NCBI GenBank assembly: GCA_025201705.1
Contig: MU617234.1
Span: 1 to 18,346 of the forward strand
Length of the DNA stretch: 18,346 nt
From: Dissophora ornata
Lineage: Eukaryota > Mortierellomycota > Mortierellomycetes > Mortierellales > Mortierellaceae
Direction of reading: 5' to 3'
Below, in pieces: positions 1 to 12,537 of the stretch. The position numbers and the translations under genes are program-made. Every line of letters begins with the position of its first letter. Position 1 is the stretch's first letter. The notes beneath the pieces were generated by a model. The model had not been told where the DNA came from and ran no database searches. It saw only the letters and a program-made list of their open reading frames with translations.

Positions 1-53
1 AACAAGGGAGTTGACCAAGTGATAGCGGCCACGGGACATAAATCTATAGATAG

Positions 54-381
54 AACCCTGTGCGACCTCCGCTTGTTATCGGGGATGGCAACTTTGGAGT
101 GGGGCGGGGTGATGTCCTCTATCGGCGCTTTATCTCGTATTTGAAGAAGAGGGTAAGAATAAACTGTCAGGCGATCGTCCTAGGTCTAGTATTCAAGATC
201 TGAATGCTGACAATAGGTGGAGGTGTTGGGTCTCAAGATTGTATGTTGTGGCGAGTGGTGCACTTCGAAGCGATGCTGCAAGTGCGGACAGGATACTGAG
301 GAACGAGGGCGCTGCATGTGGTGCGGTCACTGTGACCAGCAGAAGGATCGAGATCACAATGCCTCTCACAACATGGCATAG
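54..381 (+). CDS. Fanzor (eukaryotic TnpB-like RNA-guided nuclease), C-terminal two exons, 5' part outside window
   Basis: Seen: two exons, 54-152 (33 codons) and 217-381 (54 codons plus TAG), joined in phase 0 across a 64-nt intron (GTAAGA donor, CTGAC branch-like site, AATAG acceptor). The first exon follows an acceptor ending at 53 and encodes a VIGDGNFG stretch typical of the beta-strand before RuvC-II. The second encodes GEWCTSK, with Glu at 253-255, then a zinc knuckle pair (RCCKCG at about 271-288 and RCMWCG at about 310-327) and DRDHNASHN at 346-372. Family knowledge: TnpB and Fanzor proteins end with RuvC-II Glu, a CxxC...CxxC zinc finger and a RuvC-III Asp in DRDxNAxxN. They cut DNA guided by an RNA made from the element's 3' end. 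The RuvC-I aspartate and N-terminal domains lie left of position 1. Positions 1-53 read best as intron. No stop or frameshift breaks the visible part, so the gene may be intact. Fanzor1 versus Fanzor2 is not decided. Confidence 0.82.
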
Positions 382-508
382 GCAACGCACCACCAAGCGA
401 CATTTCTGCAATGGGTGAAGAGATTGGATCGTATCACCCCGACAATCAGGAGGAGCATCTGTGATCAGAAGAAGCACTCTGCAACAGGGCCTATTATATA
501 TAATAGGC
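382..508 (+). ncRNA. Candidate Fanzor guide RNA (fRNA/omega-RNA) region
   Basis: TnpB and Fanzor guide RNAs are transcribed from the 3' end of the nuclease gene and the adjoining noncoding DNA, with the guide taken from the sequence just past the element end. Here the stretch after the stop has a possible stem, GGGTGA (413-418) with TCACCC (434-439) around a 15-nt loop, followed by the palindrome at 489-508 that could fold as a hairpin. The call rests on position and local inverted repeats only. No homology was tested, and the true RNA could also overlap the coding end. Confidence 0.25.
489..508. repeat. 20-bp perfect palindrome, AT-rich core
   Basis: GCCTATTATATATAATAGGC is identical to its own reverse complement; symmetry breaks at 488/509. 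It lies 107 nt after the Fanzor stop. It could be a hairpin or terminator, the end of the element, or chance in an AT-rich patch. Confidence 0.9.
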
Positions 509-652
509 ATTGTTATTATACAACTTTCTCTATCGTACGAAGGGATACAGAGAACAGAAGACTATACTGTGTTTTTTCTTTGCTCTTCGGCTGTGTGAAG
601 AAGTGGGGACATTACATTGGACATTATGCATCATATGAAAAATGACATTAAA

Positions 653-658
653 AATAAA
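653..658 (+). terminator. Poly(A) signal AATAAA for the Fanzor transcript
   Basis: A canonical AATAAA lies 272 nt after the Fanzor stop on the same strand. It is about 50 nt before the stop codon of the opposing gene, so the two 3' ends would be tail-to-tail. Assignment is by position only. Confidence 0.4.
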
Positions 659-708
659 GAATGGGAAGACGGAACAAAACGCACAAGTTGAATAAGAACC
701 CTGATCTA

Positions 709-3700
709 CTACAGCTTCTTAGTGAGACGTCGCGCATAGTCTGTCAAGTAAGCCACAACCGCTCCGGATACCACTTGGGCCAACAACCTCCCTGCAGGCT
801 CCCAAACCATCCCGGAGGGTGTAAACGGTCTCCGTGCCATCCCTAGAGTCGCTACTTCGGACGCCAAGGCCTCCTCTACAAACTCTTTCAACGAGCTCTC
901 GCTTTCCATGCGTCTCCACGACCTGAACTTTTTTATCCGCTTTCCATCCTTCCGGATCCGTTCGTACAACTCCTTTGCTGTTGCTGCTCCTGGACCTTTG
1001 CGGTCTCCATAGATATACGTCAACCACGATCGAGGCCCTCCGCCAATCACACCATTACTGTTGCCACTGCTACTGTTGTTACTGCCAGCTGCGACTTTGA
1101 GCGTCTGCATTCCCATCCAGCCAAGCGAGGCCTCGCCAAGTTTGATTACCACCCAGAGGATCAGCACAGCCTCGAGGGATTCCGTGAGGACGTGCATCAT
1201 CCGCCTGCGGAGCCAAGTATGCTTCCAGAGCGAGTAGAGTTGCATAAATAGGTTTGGCGGCCGACTAGACCCAACGCCCTGACTTTTGAATTGCCTGGGA
1301 TGCTGCGATGGTGGCGACGGTCGATGCGACGGCGGTGTGATTGTGTCAGGAGAACGGGTTTGTCCGTGTTGGTTGACAGATTGAAAGCCTTGGTCCCGCC
1401 GTTGTTGCTGTAGACGTTGTCGGGCTCGAGCCTGCGGGCCCAACATCTGCACCTGATATGACCTCTGCATCCTCTCTACATCCAGGCTAGTGGTTGTTCC
1501 AGAGCGCGGACGACCCGACGGTGCGCGCAGCCCAGAGGATGATGATTGTACTGATGCGGCGTCGTTCGTAGATATTTCTGATGGAGGATAAGGTAAACTT
1601 GTCGTTGCCGCTGATGATGTCGAAGTTAATGGTATTGAAGCTGGCAACGATGCCGGGTAATCTACCCATAGATCTTGGTGCCCAATGGTATCGTTCAACA
1701 ACATCTCAAGCTCTAATGAGACCCTGTCGCACGACCGCCTGTACCGCTCATACTGCTCCAACTGTTTTTCCTTCCACAGCATCCTCGAAAACGCGTTCCT
1801 CGCCGAATGAGCCTGCAACCGTGTGGAGGAAGTTGATGATACTGAGGACATGGCAATATTTGAAAGAGGTTTGTCTGTCCGCGAATGAGCGATGGAACTC
1901 CTCCGGGATGTCCGACAGGACGAGTGACTGTACAGGTCGATTTGACTTGACTCGCCATCGTCCACCACAAACGAATCGTGAGCCGATGATGATTCCTCTG
2001 CGCCCGGTAGCCGTAGTTGCCGTGAACGCATATGTCGCTGTTGATGATGACAAGATCGTCGATCTGTCGGCATTGGAATTGTGGTTATGCCATTATTGGT
2101 GTGTGTCAAAGCAGACTGTGCTTCAGTGATCAAGGATTGAAGGGCGTGGCATATCCGGCTGTAGACAACATTTGAGTCCTCGTCAATTCCAGATCCATGT
2201 TTTGAACTGACTGCGACTGATTCGCCACTGTCAGACTCGTCAGACCCCACCAGAGTTCCCTCGGCACTGCCAATGAAAGAAGATATCAGGTTAGATGGGG
2301 ATTTTCTCTCAAAAAAAGAATCCATGCTCCTGACATTCCTATTTTCCGATCTGATCCGCCTGTTATCCGATTGTCCTTTCGCTCTGCCTGTCCCTAAAAT
2401 CTTCGGATCGCAGAAGGCGGATATCGCATCTCGGGATCGGCTTGGCACATGACGCGAAATATAAACTGCAGGCGAATTCGGATCCCACTGTCAACATCAC
2501 TTTGGCGGTTGCACAAAACTACTGTCACTGCCAAGCCAAGGCTTCTTATGTCCGTCTCTCATTGACGATTTGTCATGAGCATTTCACTTGTGTAGCTAAC
2601 CGAGAGAGAGCGCTCACAGCCCCTCCCCATGAAAACTTGCAGCCATGGACGCGTTAAAGAAGACGCAGGGTTGGGGGAGACTAGAGATTTACTTACTCTG
2701 CCAGTAACATCTTGAGCTCATCCACGATGTACTTGTTCGAACTTTCAGCTCTGGAGGGCCACAGTGACCATGAAATGAAGTACATTCCGGGATGTAAAAG
2801 AAATTAAACCAAGACAGAGAGCGTCAAGAGCTTTGTGGGGGGAATTCGATCACGAGCTGCTCGAGGAGATAGCAAATACACTTGAACCTACGCGTTGAGT
2901 CTGCTCTCGAGATCGAATACAATCGCCCGTGTATCTGCCACTTCGGACTGCAGCGTCTGTACCAGATGCCCTAGTACCTCACCCTACAGAATATCAAAAC
3001 AATAGGCATATTTAATAAGGTGAATCATTACTCCAAGAAAACGTAGGGCGTAAGATGCATCTTCAAGATTTCGTGGAGCAAGTGCGGTTTCTTTTGGCGA
3101 ACCCCACAGCTGATGGGCGGTGCAATAGGAAATTAGGGGAATCAGGGGACAGAAAAGAGGGAGGAGCATGATTCTATGAGAGCATGAGCCAATAGCAGTA
3201 GACACCGCATGTGTCCTGAGCGTGTCAATCGAAGAATAAAAATAATAATAAAGGCAGGTGTGGAGAAGAACGTCAAAGAGAAAAGGTTTGTGCTTTGTCA
3301 ACCAGGCTGCCAGAGGGGAGAAGAATAGGTGACCAGTCGAAGTCTTGGCAGACTGCATGATGCACAGTAAGGGTCATGCCGGAAGAGATGAAGGATAAAC
3401 TGTTTGTTGTTTTTTTTTACCTCCAAACCAACCCCAGAATCGGAAAGATTCCTCTCTTCAGGTCCTGCGCCCTCAACACGAACGTTTGTTATCGTCAGCG
3501 CAGTGGACTCTGTCAGAGTGGGATTGGAGGGCACATCGTCCAGTGGAGATTCGAGCAGTACGTCGCTCGGCTGTACATGTTTGTTGGAGAAGGGATCAAC
3601 AGAAATATCCAAGGCGCGGTCTTCGTCATCAAAGGCATCTGGTGCAATAGTCGTCGAACTGGCATAGGAATAATGGCGGTGGTCGTTGGAGTCTCGTCTG

Positions 3701-3804
3701 AAACGTAGCCCTTTGGAGAATGAAAGTGGCAGCTCTTCCTCATCCGATTCGTGTTGTGTTTGCTGGAAGGACCAGGGGTTGCTGTTGGCGTGCTGCGACT
3801 CCAT
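709..3804 (-). CDS. Unrecognised fungal coiled-coil protein with C-terminal hydrophobic segments, five exons, 721 aa
   Basis: Seen: exons 3421-3804, 3032-3109, 2892-2983, 2697-2750 and 709-2266 join in frame, giving 721 residues. Introns are GT-AG; the last (430 nt) has a CTAAC branch site 24 nt before CATTGGCAG. The start ATG at 3802-3804 opens an acidic, disordered stretch (residues 1-128). Residues about 129-203 form a charged helical or coiled-coil region with LEDASYALRFLGGEVLGHL, SEVADTRAIVFDLESRLN and NKYIVDELKMLLAD. A Ser/Gln-rich low-complexity middle (about 215-540) contains a helix near SRMLWKEKQLEQYERYRR. A basic RRR precedes a strongly hydrophobic stretch at about 560-580 (EAVLILWVVIKLGEA), a likely membrane span, and a last amphipathic helix (LLAQVVSGAVVAYLTDY) sits at about 697-713. 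Coiled coil plus a tail-side membrane segment suggests an organelle adaptor or tether, which is inference. No family was recognised. It diverges from CDC48 across 974 nt. Confidence 0.72.
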
Positions 3805-4778
3805 GGGTCATTGAGAATGGGATTTGATTCGTTGGCGAGAGGGAGAAGGGAATTGCCAAGAAGGCAAGGATGCAAGGATGCAAGAAGAGAGAGCGTGGTG
3901 CTGGCCCGGGCGGGGGTATGGATGCGGACGAGTAAATGATATTCAGAGACAGATGCAGGTTGGAGGGGAAGGTGCCATCACACGATTCAGACACAAAGGA
4001 GGAGAGAGGCACGCAGATGGCAGGCGGAATCCCCACGAGGAAGTGTTATGTTGGCAAACAAGAGCAACTGAGCACTTTGTTCATGTCGCGGGTCTTCCTT
4101 GGGAACCTTTTGAGTTGCGGATACGGTCGTCAACAATAAGCGACACCGGCATCGCTTAATACGACCATTTGCAGTAAGAGATGCGAAGGTGCCGTGCGGG
4201 ACCCCAACCGCCGTATCGTAGTAGCTCTTCCTTGGTCATGCAGGGTCCACCTGTTTCGCCCACCCTGACTTGTTTTTTAATATCGCCACGGGTCCATGTG
4301 TCACATGATAGCATCGGGCACCAAGCATGTACTGCGCCACGGCCAAGATCTCTCCAAGACAATGAGCGATGCAGAAAAGAGCAAGCACGGAAATGAGTAT
4401 CAAGGATAACGAGAATTAAGGGGGAAGGCGGGAAGCAGCAAAGTCTTCATGCTGTGTCTATCTACTCTGGCTGTCTTCGAGATGGTTCTACAAAGTGCAG
4501 CCTGTTTCCGCTCAAGTCATTTTGCGCGCAGCCTTTTGCTCCAACCAGGTCCCGCCAGATGTACGCTGAAAGCCTATTCTGTGTGATTACGCGTCCCACC
4601 GCCTCCAATTTCATAGTCAAAAATTACGCCTCCTCTCTCTCTACTTTCTCTCTTTCCTGTTACATTCCTCGTCGCCGCTCTTCTCTTCATTCCATCCCTC
4701 CTTGCAACGCCCCTCTACTTTTCTTTCTTGATTTTATTTCTCGCAAGCTACTCCTCTCATCCACAACTGACACACACC
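3805..4778. promoter_or_regulatory. Divergent intergenic promoter region with pyrimidine-rich tract before CDC48
   Basis: 974 nt separate the start codons of the unrecognised gene (-) and CDC48 (+). No coding exon with acceptable splice sites and protein-like composition was found in it. The CDC48-proximal end (about 4629-4765) is strongly CT-rich on the + strand, a usual feature of highly expressed fungal genes. It leads into ACACACCATGG, a good start context. The minus-gene-proximal end contains two adjacent CAAGGATG copies (3865-3880). No exact proteasome-associated PACE element (GGTGGCAAA) was seen. Confidence 0.6.
4137..4158. repeat. Short inverted repeat TAAGCGA-N8-TCGCTTA
   Basis: Seven-base arms (4137-4143 and 4152-4158) flank CACCGGCA, near the middle of the divergent promoter. 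The symmetry resembles a dimeric transcription-factor site, but no known factor was matched. Confidence 0.45.
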
Positions 4779-7588
<2,810 letters not shown>

Positions 7589-7715
7589 AGAAGAAAGCAA
7601 GAAAATGCAGACCATCTTTTCGCAGATACAGGAGACAAGAGTCGACAACAAAACATGTACATTTAACCACTCCCCCCCACAACTCGAATGCTATAGCGAG
7701 ATAATCATGAAGTGA

Positions 7716-7721
7716 AATAAA
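7716..7721 (+). terminator. Poly(A) signal AATAAA of CDC48
   Basis: AATAAA lies 128 nt after the CDC48 stop on the coding strand, at a normal distance. The 296-nt gap (7589-7884) to the convergent MET5 stop holds both 3' UTRs and no gene. On the minus strand I see no AATAAA for MET5; the closest is the weak variant AATACA at 7820-7825. Confidence 0.6.
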
Positions 7722-7884
7722 ACAAAAATTGTTCGTATAAGTGCTTCAAATCTCACTTGGAATTTGACCATTCAGCTCATGTCCCTGCATGTTCAGGTTT
7801 GGCGATTCAATAACTTTTTGTATTATGCAAAATTAAAAAGACAAAAGGCATGCTACAGACTACATTAAATGAATGAATAAAAAA

Positions 7885-10800
7885 CTATGACAGATCGTGG
7901 AAGGTCTTTCCACTCAAGGTAGCCTTAATGATACCGACACGGATCACAAAGTCTCCAAAGTGCTCGCCGTCATGGCGTTCAGCCGCATACCGACGAAGCA
8001 TCGGCGTCAATTCTGCGACAATTTCAGGCTCTGTCAGCGACTCCTTGTACAACTTGTTGAGTCGCTCGCCGTGGTGTCCACCTCCCAAGTACACGTTGTA
8101 TGCACCAAACGCCTTGCCAACGAACGCAATCTCTGCCACATAGGGTCTTGCGCATCCGTTCGGGCATCCAGTCATACGGATTGTGATCGCATCGTCCCTA
8201 AGACCAATCTCCTCTAGCGTTGACTCGAACTTCTCGACGAGTGAGGGCAAGTAACGCTCGGACTCGGCCATTGCCAACGAGCAGGTTGGGAAAGCGACAC
8301 AGGCCATCGAGTTCAACATCGCACCTGTGTAGTTCAGCTTGTCGAGCTTGTACTGCTCCAGCATCACCTGGATCTTTGCCTTCTCTGACTCCTTGACGTT
8401 TGCAATGATCAAATGCTGGTTTGGTGTCAACCTGAACTCGCCCTGGTGAATCTTTGCAATCTCGCGCAGTCCGGTCTTGTGGGGCTCAGCGGGGGTATCC
8501 TTCACACGACCGTTCTCGATGTAACAGCAGTAATGCCACAACTTGTCCTGACCCTGCGTCCAGCCATATCGATCAGCATTGTCCAAGAACTTGAATGGAC
8601 GGGCCTCCTGGAGCTGGAAGGGCAAGCGCGACTGAACCTCGCCCTTGAACCACTCGATACCGCGGTCGTCGATGGTGTACTTTAGACGAGCGTGCTTACG
8701 GTTCATGCGGTCACCAAAGTCACGCTGGACAAGCATGACCTTCTCACCAGTCTCGATTGCCTGCTCGGGTGTGCAGAAACCGATGATGTCGGCGAGACGG
8801 GGATAGGTCTTCTTGTTACCATGGGTCATACCCATACCACCTCCGACGGTGACGTTGAATCCGGCCAGGGTGCCGTCCTTGTTGGTGATAGCAATGTATC
8901 CGAGATCGTGCGCGAACACATCCACGTCGTTGTTAGGAGGAACAGCAACAACTATTGTACCAAGAACAGAATCGTTAGAAATCCACTCCATAGAAGCAAC
9001 TTTGCTCAATTAAATCAATGAAAGAAGCACATACCAATCTTGAACTTGCGGGGAAGATAAGTGGATCCGTAAAGGGGCTCGTGGTCAACCACAGCTTCAC
9101 CCTTGACGAGCTTCTGATCCAGCCAGATCTCACGGTAAGCCGACGTCTTGGGCAACAAGTGAGCCGATAGGTCGGTCGCAAAGTCATTGACCTGCTTGTG
9201 GAGGTCCGACTGGTGAGGGTTTGGATTGCACATGATGTTACGGTTAACATCACCGCAGGCAGCGATCGTGTCCAGCAACGACTTGTTGATCAACTGAATG
9301 TTCTTCTTCAAGTTGCGCTTCAACACGCCGTGGAACTGGAAGGCCTGGCGAGTGGTCAACTTAAGTGTGCCGTTGGCAGTGACATCTGAGATACTGTCCA
9401 TGGCCAGCCACTGAGCGGGCGTGGCGACACCTCCAGGAACACGAACACGGACCATGAACGAGAAGGCCTTCTCCATTCCCTGCTTCTTGCGCTCTTCGCG
9501 AAGATCACGATCATCCTGCTGGTAGATACCGTGGAACTTTGTCAACTTGGTATCGGCCTCGGCGCGGAGCTGGCCGGTGGTATCGTCCAAGAGCCCCTCG
9601 GCGATGGTGCCACGGAGGTAATTCGAGTCGATCTTCATAGCATCGTCAGCAGACTTCTTGGGCTCCTCCACAACACCCTCCAAAGGCTTGCATCCGAGCG
9701 ACTCCCAGAGGAGTGGTTCCCAGACAGCCCAGGCAGTCTCGAACGAATCGGCATCCTGATCGTTACCGAGTCCGAGATCAGTCAACGGGGTAGCACCGAG
9801 CTCGACCAACTTGGCGTGAAGCTCCCTCGAGGGGCGGTTATAGAAAATGGCATCCTCCTCGCGGGGCCAGTAGTGAGAATCACCCAAACCAAAGATGGAG
9901 AACTTGGTCTCCGAAACACCCAACTCGGTGGCGGCGCTCAAACTCTTCCAGAATTCGCGGGCGTTGACAGGGAACTCTCCCTGACCAGCAGTACTGACTA
10001 CAAAGATGACATGCTTCTCCAGAGTCAAATCTTCGATCGAGACATCGTCCATAGCGCTGTAGCGGGCAGAGAGGTTGCGGAGCTTGGCACCCTTGACGAG
10101 ACGCTTGGCGAGACCTTCAGCGTTGCTACCATCGGAACCGAAGAGGATCAACAATGGGGGGCCACCGAGACCACCCATCAACTTTGCGAAATCATCCTTG
10201 GCCTTCTTCTTGAGGACGGCATCGCGAGCCTGGGCCTCTGACTCAACCGAGTGGGTCAAGGTGCGAGCAATATCTGGGTTCTGCTGGAGGATCAACGACA
10301 GGTGGTTCTCGCGCTCGAGGAACTGCTGAAGGTCAAGCTTGATACGCTCAGAGTCGAGGCGGAAAGGCTCCTCACCCTTCTCGTCCAAGGCAGGGTTCCA
10401 GCGGTACAGGGGCCAATAGCCAGTGTCGACCGCCAACTTGGTCTCCTTCAAAATGGTGATAGGCGAGACATTCTCCTCATCAGGGCGAGGCAAGTAGGCG
10501 AGAACGATCGAAGGGCCTTGGTACTGATCGGCCTCGATCAAAGCGTGCAAGACCTGGGAGTAGCTAGAGTAGACAGCAACAGAGGCGACATAGACAGAGC
10601 CATAGTTCATGGCATAGAGACCAATGTCCTTCTTGCGGCTCTCGGGGTTCTGAGTGCGGGCAGTGTAGGGCTCGGTGTCGAGGATCAGCAAATTGATATC
10701 GGCGTTGGAGGAAATAACGTGGTGGACTCCAGAGTTGGCAATATCAAAGGCCCAGGCGTCAGCACCGATCAACCAGTGCGAGGTCTTTGCAAACTGGGCG

Positions 10801-12537
10801 GAATGAGTGTTAATCTCGGCCAACGACCCAACCAGAGCCTCCTTGCCCTCCTGCAACAGCGCAATAGCCTCATCTCCGTGACGCTTGGCCAGCTTGCTAT
10901 CCGATCGGTTCAAGTGCCACTGAGTCAAGGCCTTGCGGAGGTGCTCTGAGATCTTGAGTGCAGAATCCTGAACAGTCTTGGAGACAAGCTCGGCAAAGCG
11001 GGCACGAGCAGCAACCTTGGTCACCAGCGAACCATAACCAAACTCAGGCGACTGCTGAGCAGATCCCCAGACAGAGTCGGTCTTGACTCCGTTCTCGATG
11101 TTCAAACGATCCTGGAAGACCTGGTTCAACATCTGAATGTAAGGTGTGTCGACATCCGAGTCCTGAAGCGAGACGGTGTGCGAGGCTGCCTGAGCGACGT
11201 AGTGAGGGTTGATGGCAAGTGTGGGCTTGTCCGAGGCCAAGGCGCCCTTGACGTCGTCCTCGGTGAGGCTGGAACCGGATCCGCGGTAACGAGCACTGAC
11301 GATCTTGGGAATCTGGCCATTCCAGGCGCCTTCGGTGGCGTGGAACGAGGCCGAGACGTCGAGGAAGAGGGGAGTCCAGGCAGTTTGGGCTGCTGGGGCC
11401 TGCTCGTAGACGATGACACGCTCGACAGAGGCAGGGAGAGCCTCGAGGAAGTGACGCTCCGACCAGGGACGGTAGAGGTAGACCTTGATAAGACCGATGT
11501 CGTTCTGGTGATGCTGGTGGATGATGTGCTCGAGGGCCGAGGAGCCAATGGCCAATGACACGAAGACGGTCTTTGGGCTGGCGGGGCCTAATTGATTGTA
11601 TATCCAATATCGCTATGTTAACTCAGTTTCCTCACATTATCAGAAGTGACTTTCTTTGAAAAAGCGAAATCCGTGAGGCAAATGACGAATATTTTGCCAT
11701 CATCTTTTTAAGCTTTTTCTTCACCAGTTACATACCTTGGTACTCAATTGGACGGTACGAGCGACCAGTCTGCTTCTGGAGAACCTCAAGCAACCCCTCG
11801 ACCTTGCTGTACACCTCCTCGGCCGAGGCAGCAGCCGATCCAGTCGCGGCAGAGTCCTTGGGGTTCAGATACAACGACGAGAGCGAGATCTCACTCACGG
11901 CAGTCTGGCGCTCCTTGTGCGCCGCAAGGTCCTGCTCGGAGATCAACGCAGCAGCCACCTTCTGGTGATCCAGCACGATCTTCTGCTCCTGGTTCGAGCT
12001 GTTGCTCGAGGGAGTGACAGCGTTCAAGAAGGGGGTGCTAGTCTGAATGGCAGCAGCCTGAGCAACCAAGGCCAGATCAAATGCTGCCTGAGCATTGTCC
12101 GAGGTCAAGATCGCGAATCCTGTTTGACGGACAGCCATGAGATCAGCATTTGAAGGGACGACGCCTCCTTTGTTCCCATTGTTGTTGTTGCTGTTGTTGA
12201 TGATGGCATCCCGCTCCTTGGCCTCCACGTGAACCACGACTGCAGATCGCTGGGTAGCAACCCTGAAGAGATGGGGGATCGCAGGCAAGAGCACATCCGA
12301 GGTGGCGAGGACGGAGGTCAGCTCCTTGTCAGCAGCGGCAGACTCCTGGATCTTCTGAAAGGGATCGGCATTGGCCTGAAGCGCAGTGACGGAGGGCGAT
12401 GTGTTGGAGACGGTGAACTTGTCCGAGAGACGGTCAATGGCCTGGGCGGGTTGTGACGAGGGCGAGTTGATGGCAAAGATGGATTCGGACGAGGCAAAGG
12501 CAGCCTGGGCCAGAGCATCAAAGGCGGTCGCGGCCAT
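7885..12537 (-). CDS. MET5: Assimilatory sulfite reductase (NADPH) hemoprotein beta subunit, three exons, 1473 aa
   Basis: Reaction (family): six-electron reduction of sulfite to sulfide in sulfate assimilation, with electrons from the MET10-type flavoprotein alpha subunit; cytosolic. Seen: exons 11736-12537, 9035-11587 and 7885-8951; introns of 148 and 83 nt, the latter with a CTAAC branch site. Length is close to yeast Met5 (1442 aa). Order: N-terminal pyruvate-ferredoxin-oxidoreductase-like region (about 1-600, including [17 protein letters not shown]); flavodoxin-like domain at about 745-890 ([24 protein letters not shown]); then the nitrite/sulfite reductase repeats ([42 protein letters not shown]). 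The siroheme/4Fe-4S cysteines are present as CVAFPTC (1336-1342) and GCPNGC (Cys1381 and Cys1385). The start ATG at 12537 is the first in frame after the purine-rich flank. An Asn-rich loop at about 113-122 is unusual. No frameshift. The gene is complete and probably functional. Confidence 0.96.

Larger units (their letters stand above)
1..508 (+). mobile_element. Right-hand part of a Fanzor-carrying element (boundary uncertain)
   Basis: This is inferred from the Fanzor C-terminus at 54-381; Fanzor genes are commonly carried by eukaryotic transposable elements. The left end is outside the window. The right end must lie between the Fanzor stop (381) and the stop of the opposing gene (709). I place it provisionally at the end of the 20-bp palindrome at 508. 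No transposase, terminal inverted repeat pair or target duplication can be shown from this window, and a domesticated stand-alone gene is equally possible. Confidence 0.35.

Noticed and set aside
1..144. Frame-1 open stretch with ATGHKSID, resembling a tyrosine-recombinase box
   Set aside because: It overlaps the Fanzor exon in another frame, has no partner Arg/Tyr motifs, and ends in a stop at 142-144. The spliced Fanzor reading explains this DNA much better.
193..510. 105-codon minus-strand frame
   Set aside because: It is antisense to the Fanzor last exon and its 3' region, and its composition shows no family.
709..2448. Single 579-codon minus-strand frame as a stand-alone gene
   Set aside because: It opens at GTG, and in-phase splice sites at 2266/2696 join it to four upstream exons. 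An internal ATG isoform is kept only as a finding.
9531..10949. Long plus-strand frames over MET5 (236 and 232 codons)
   Set aside because: They are antisense shadows of the MET5 coding sequence, without start context, introns or recognisable motifs.
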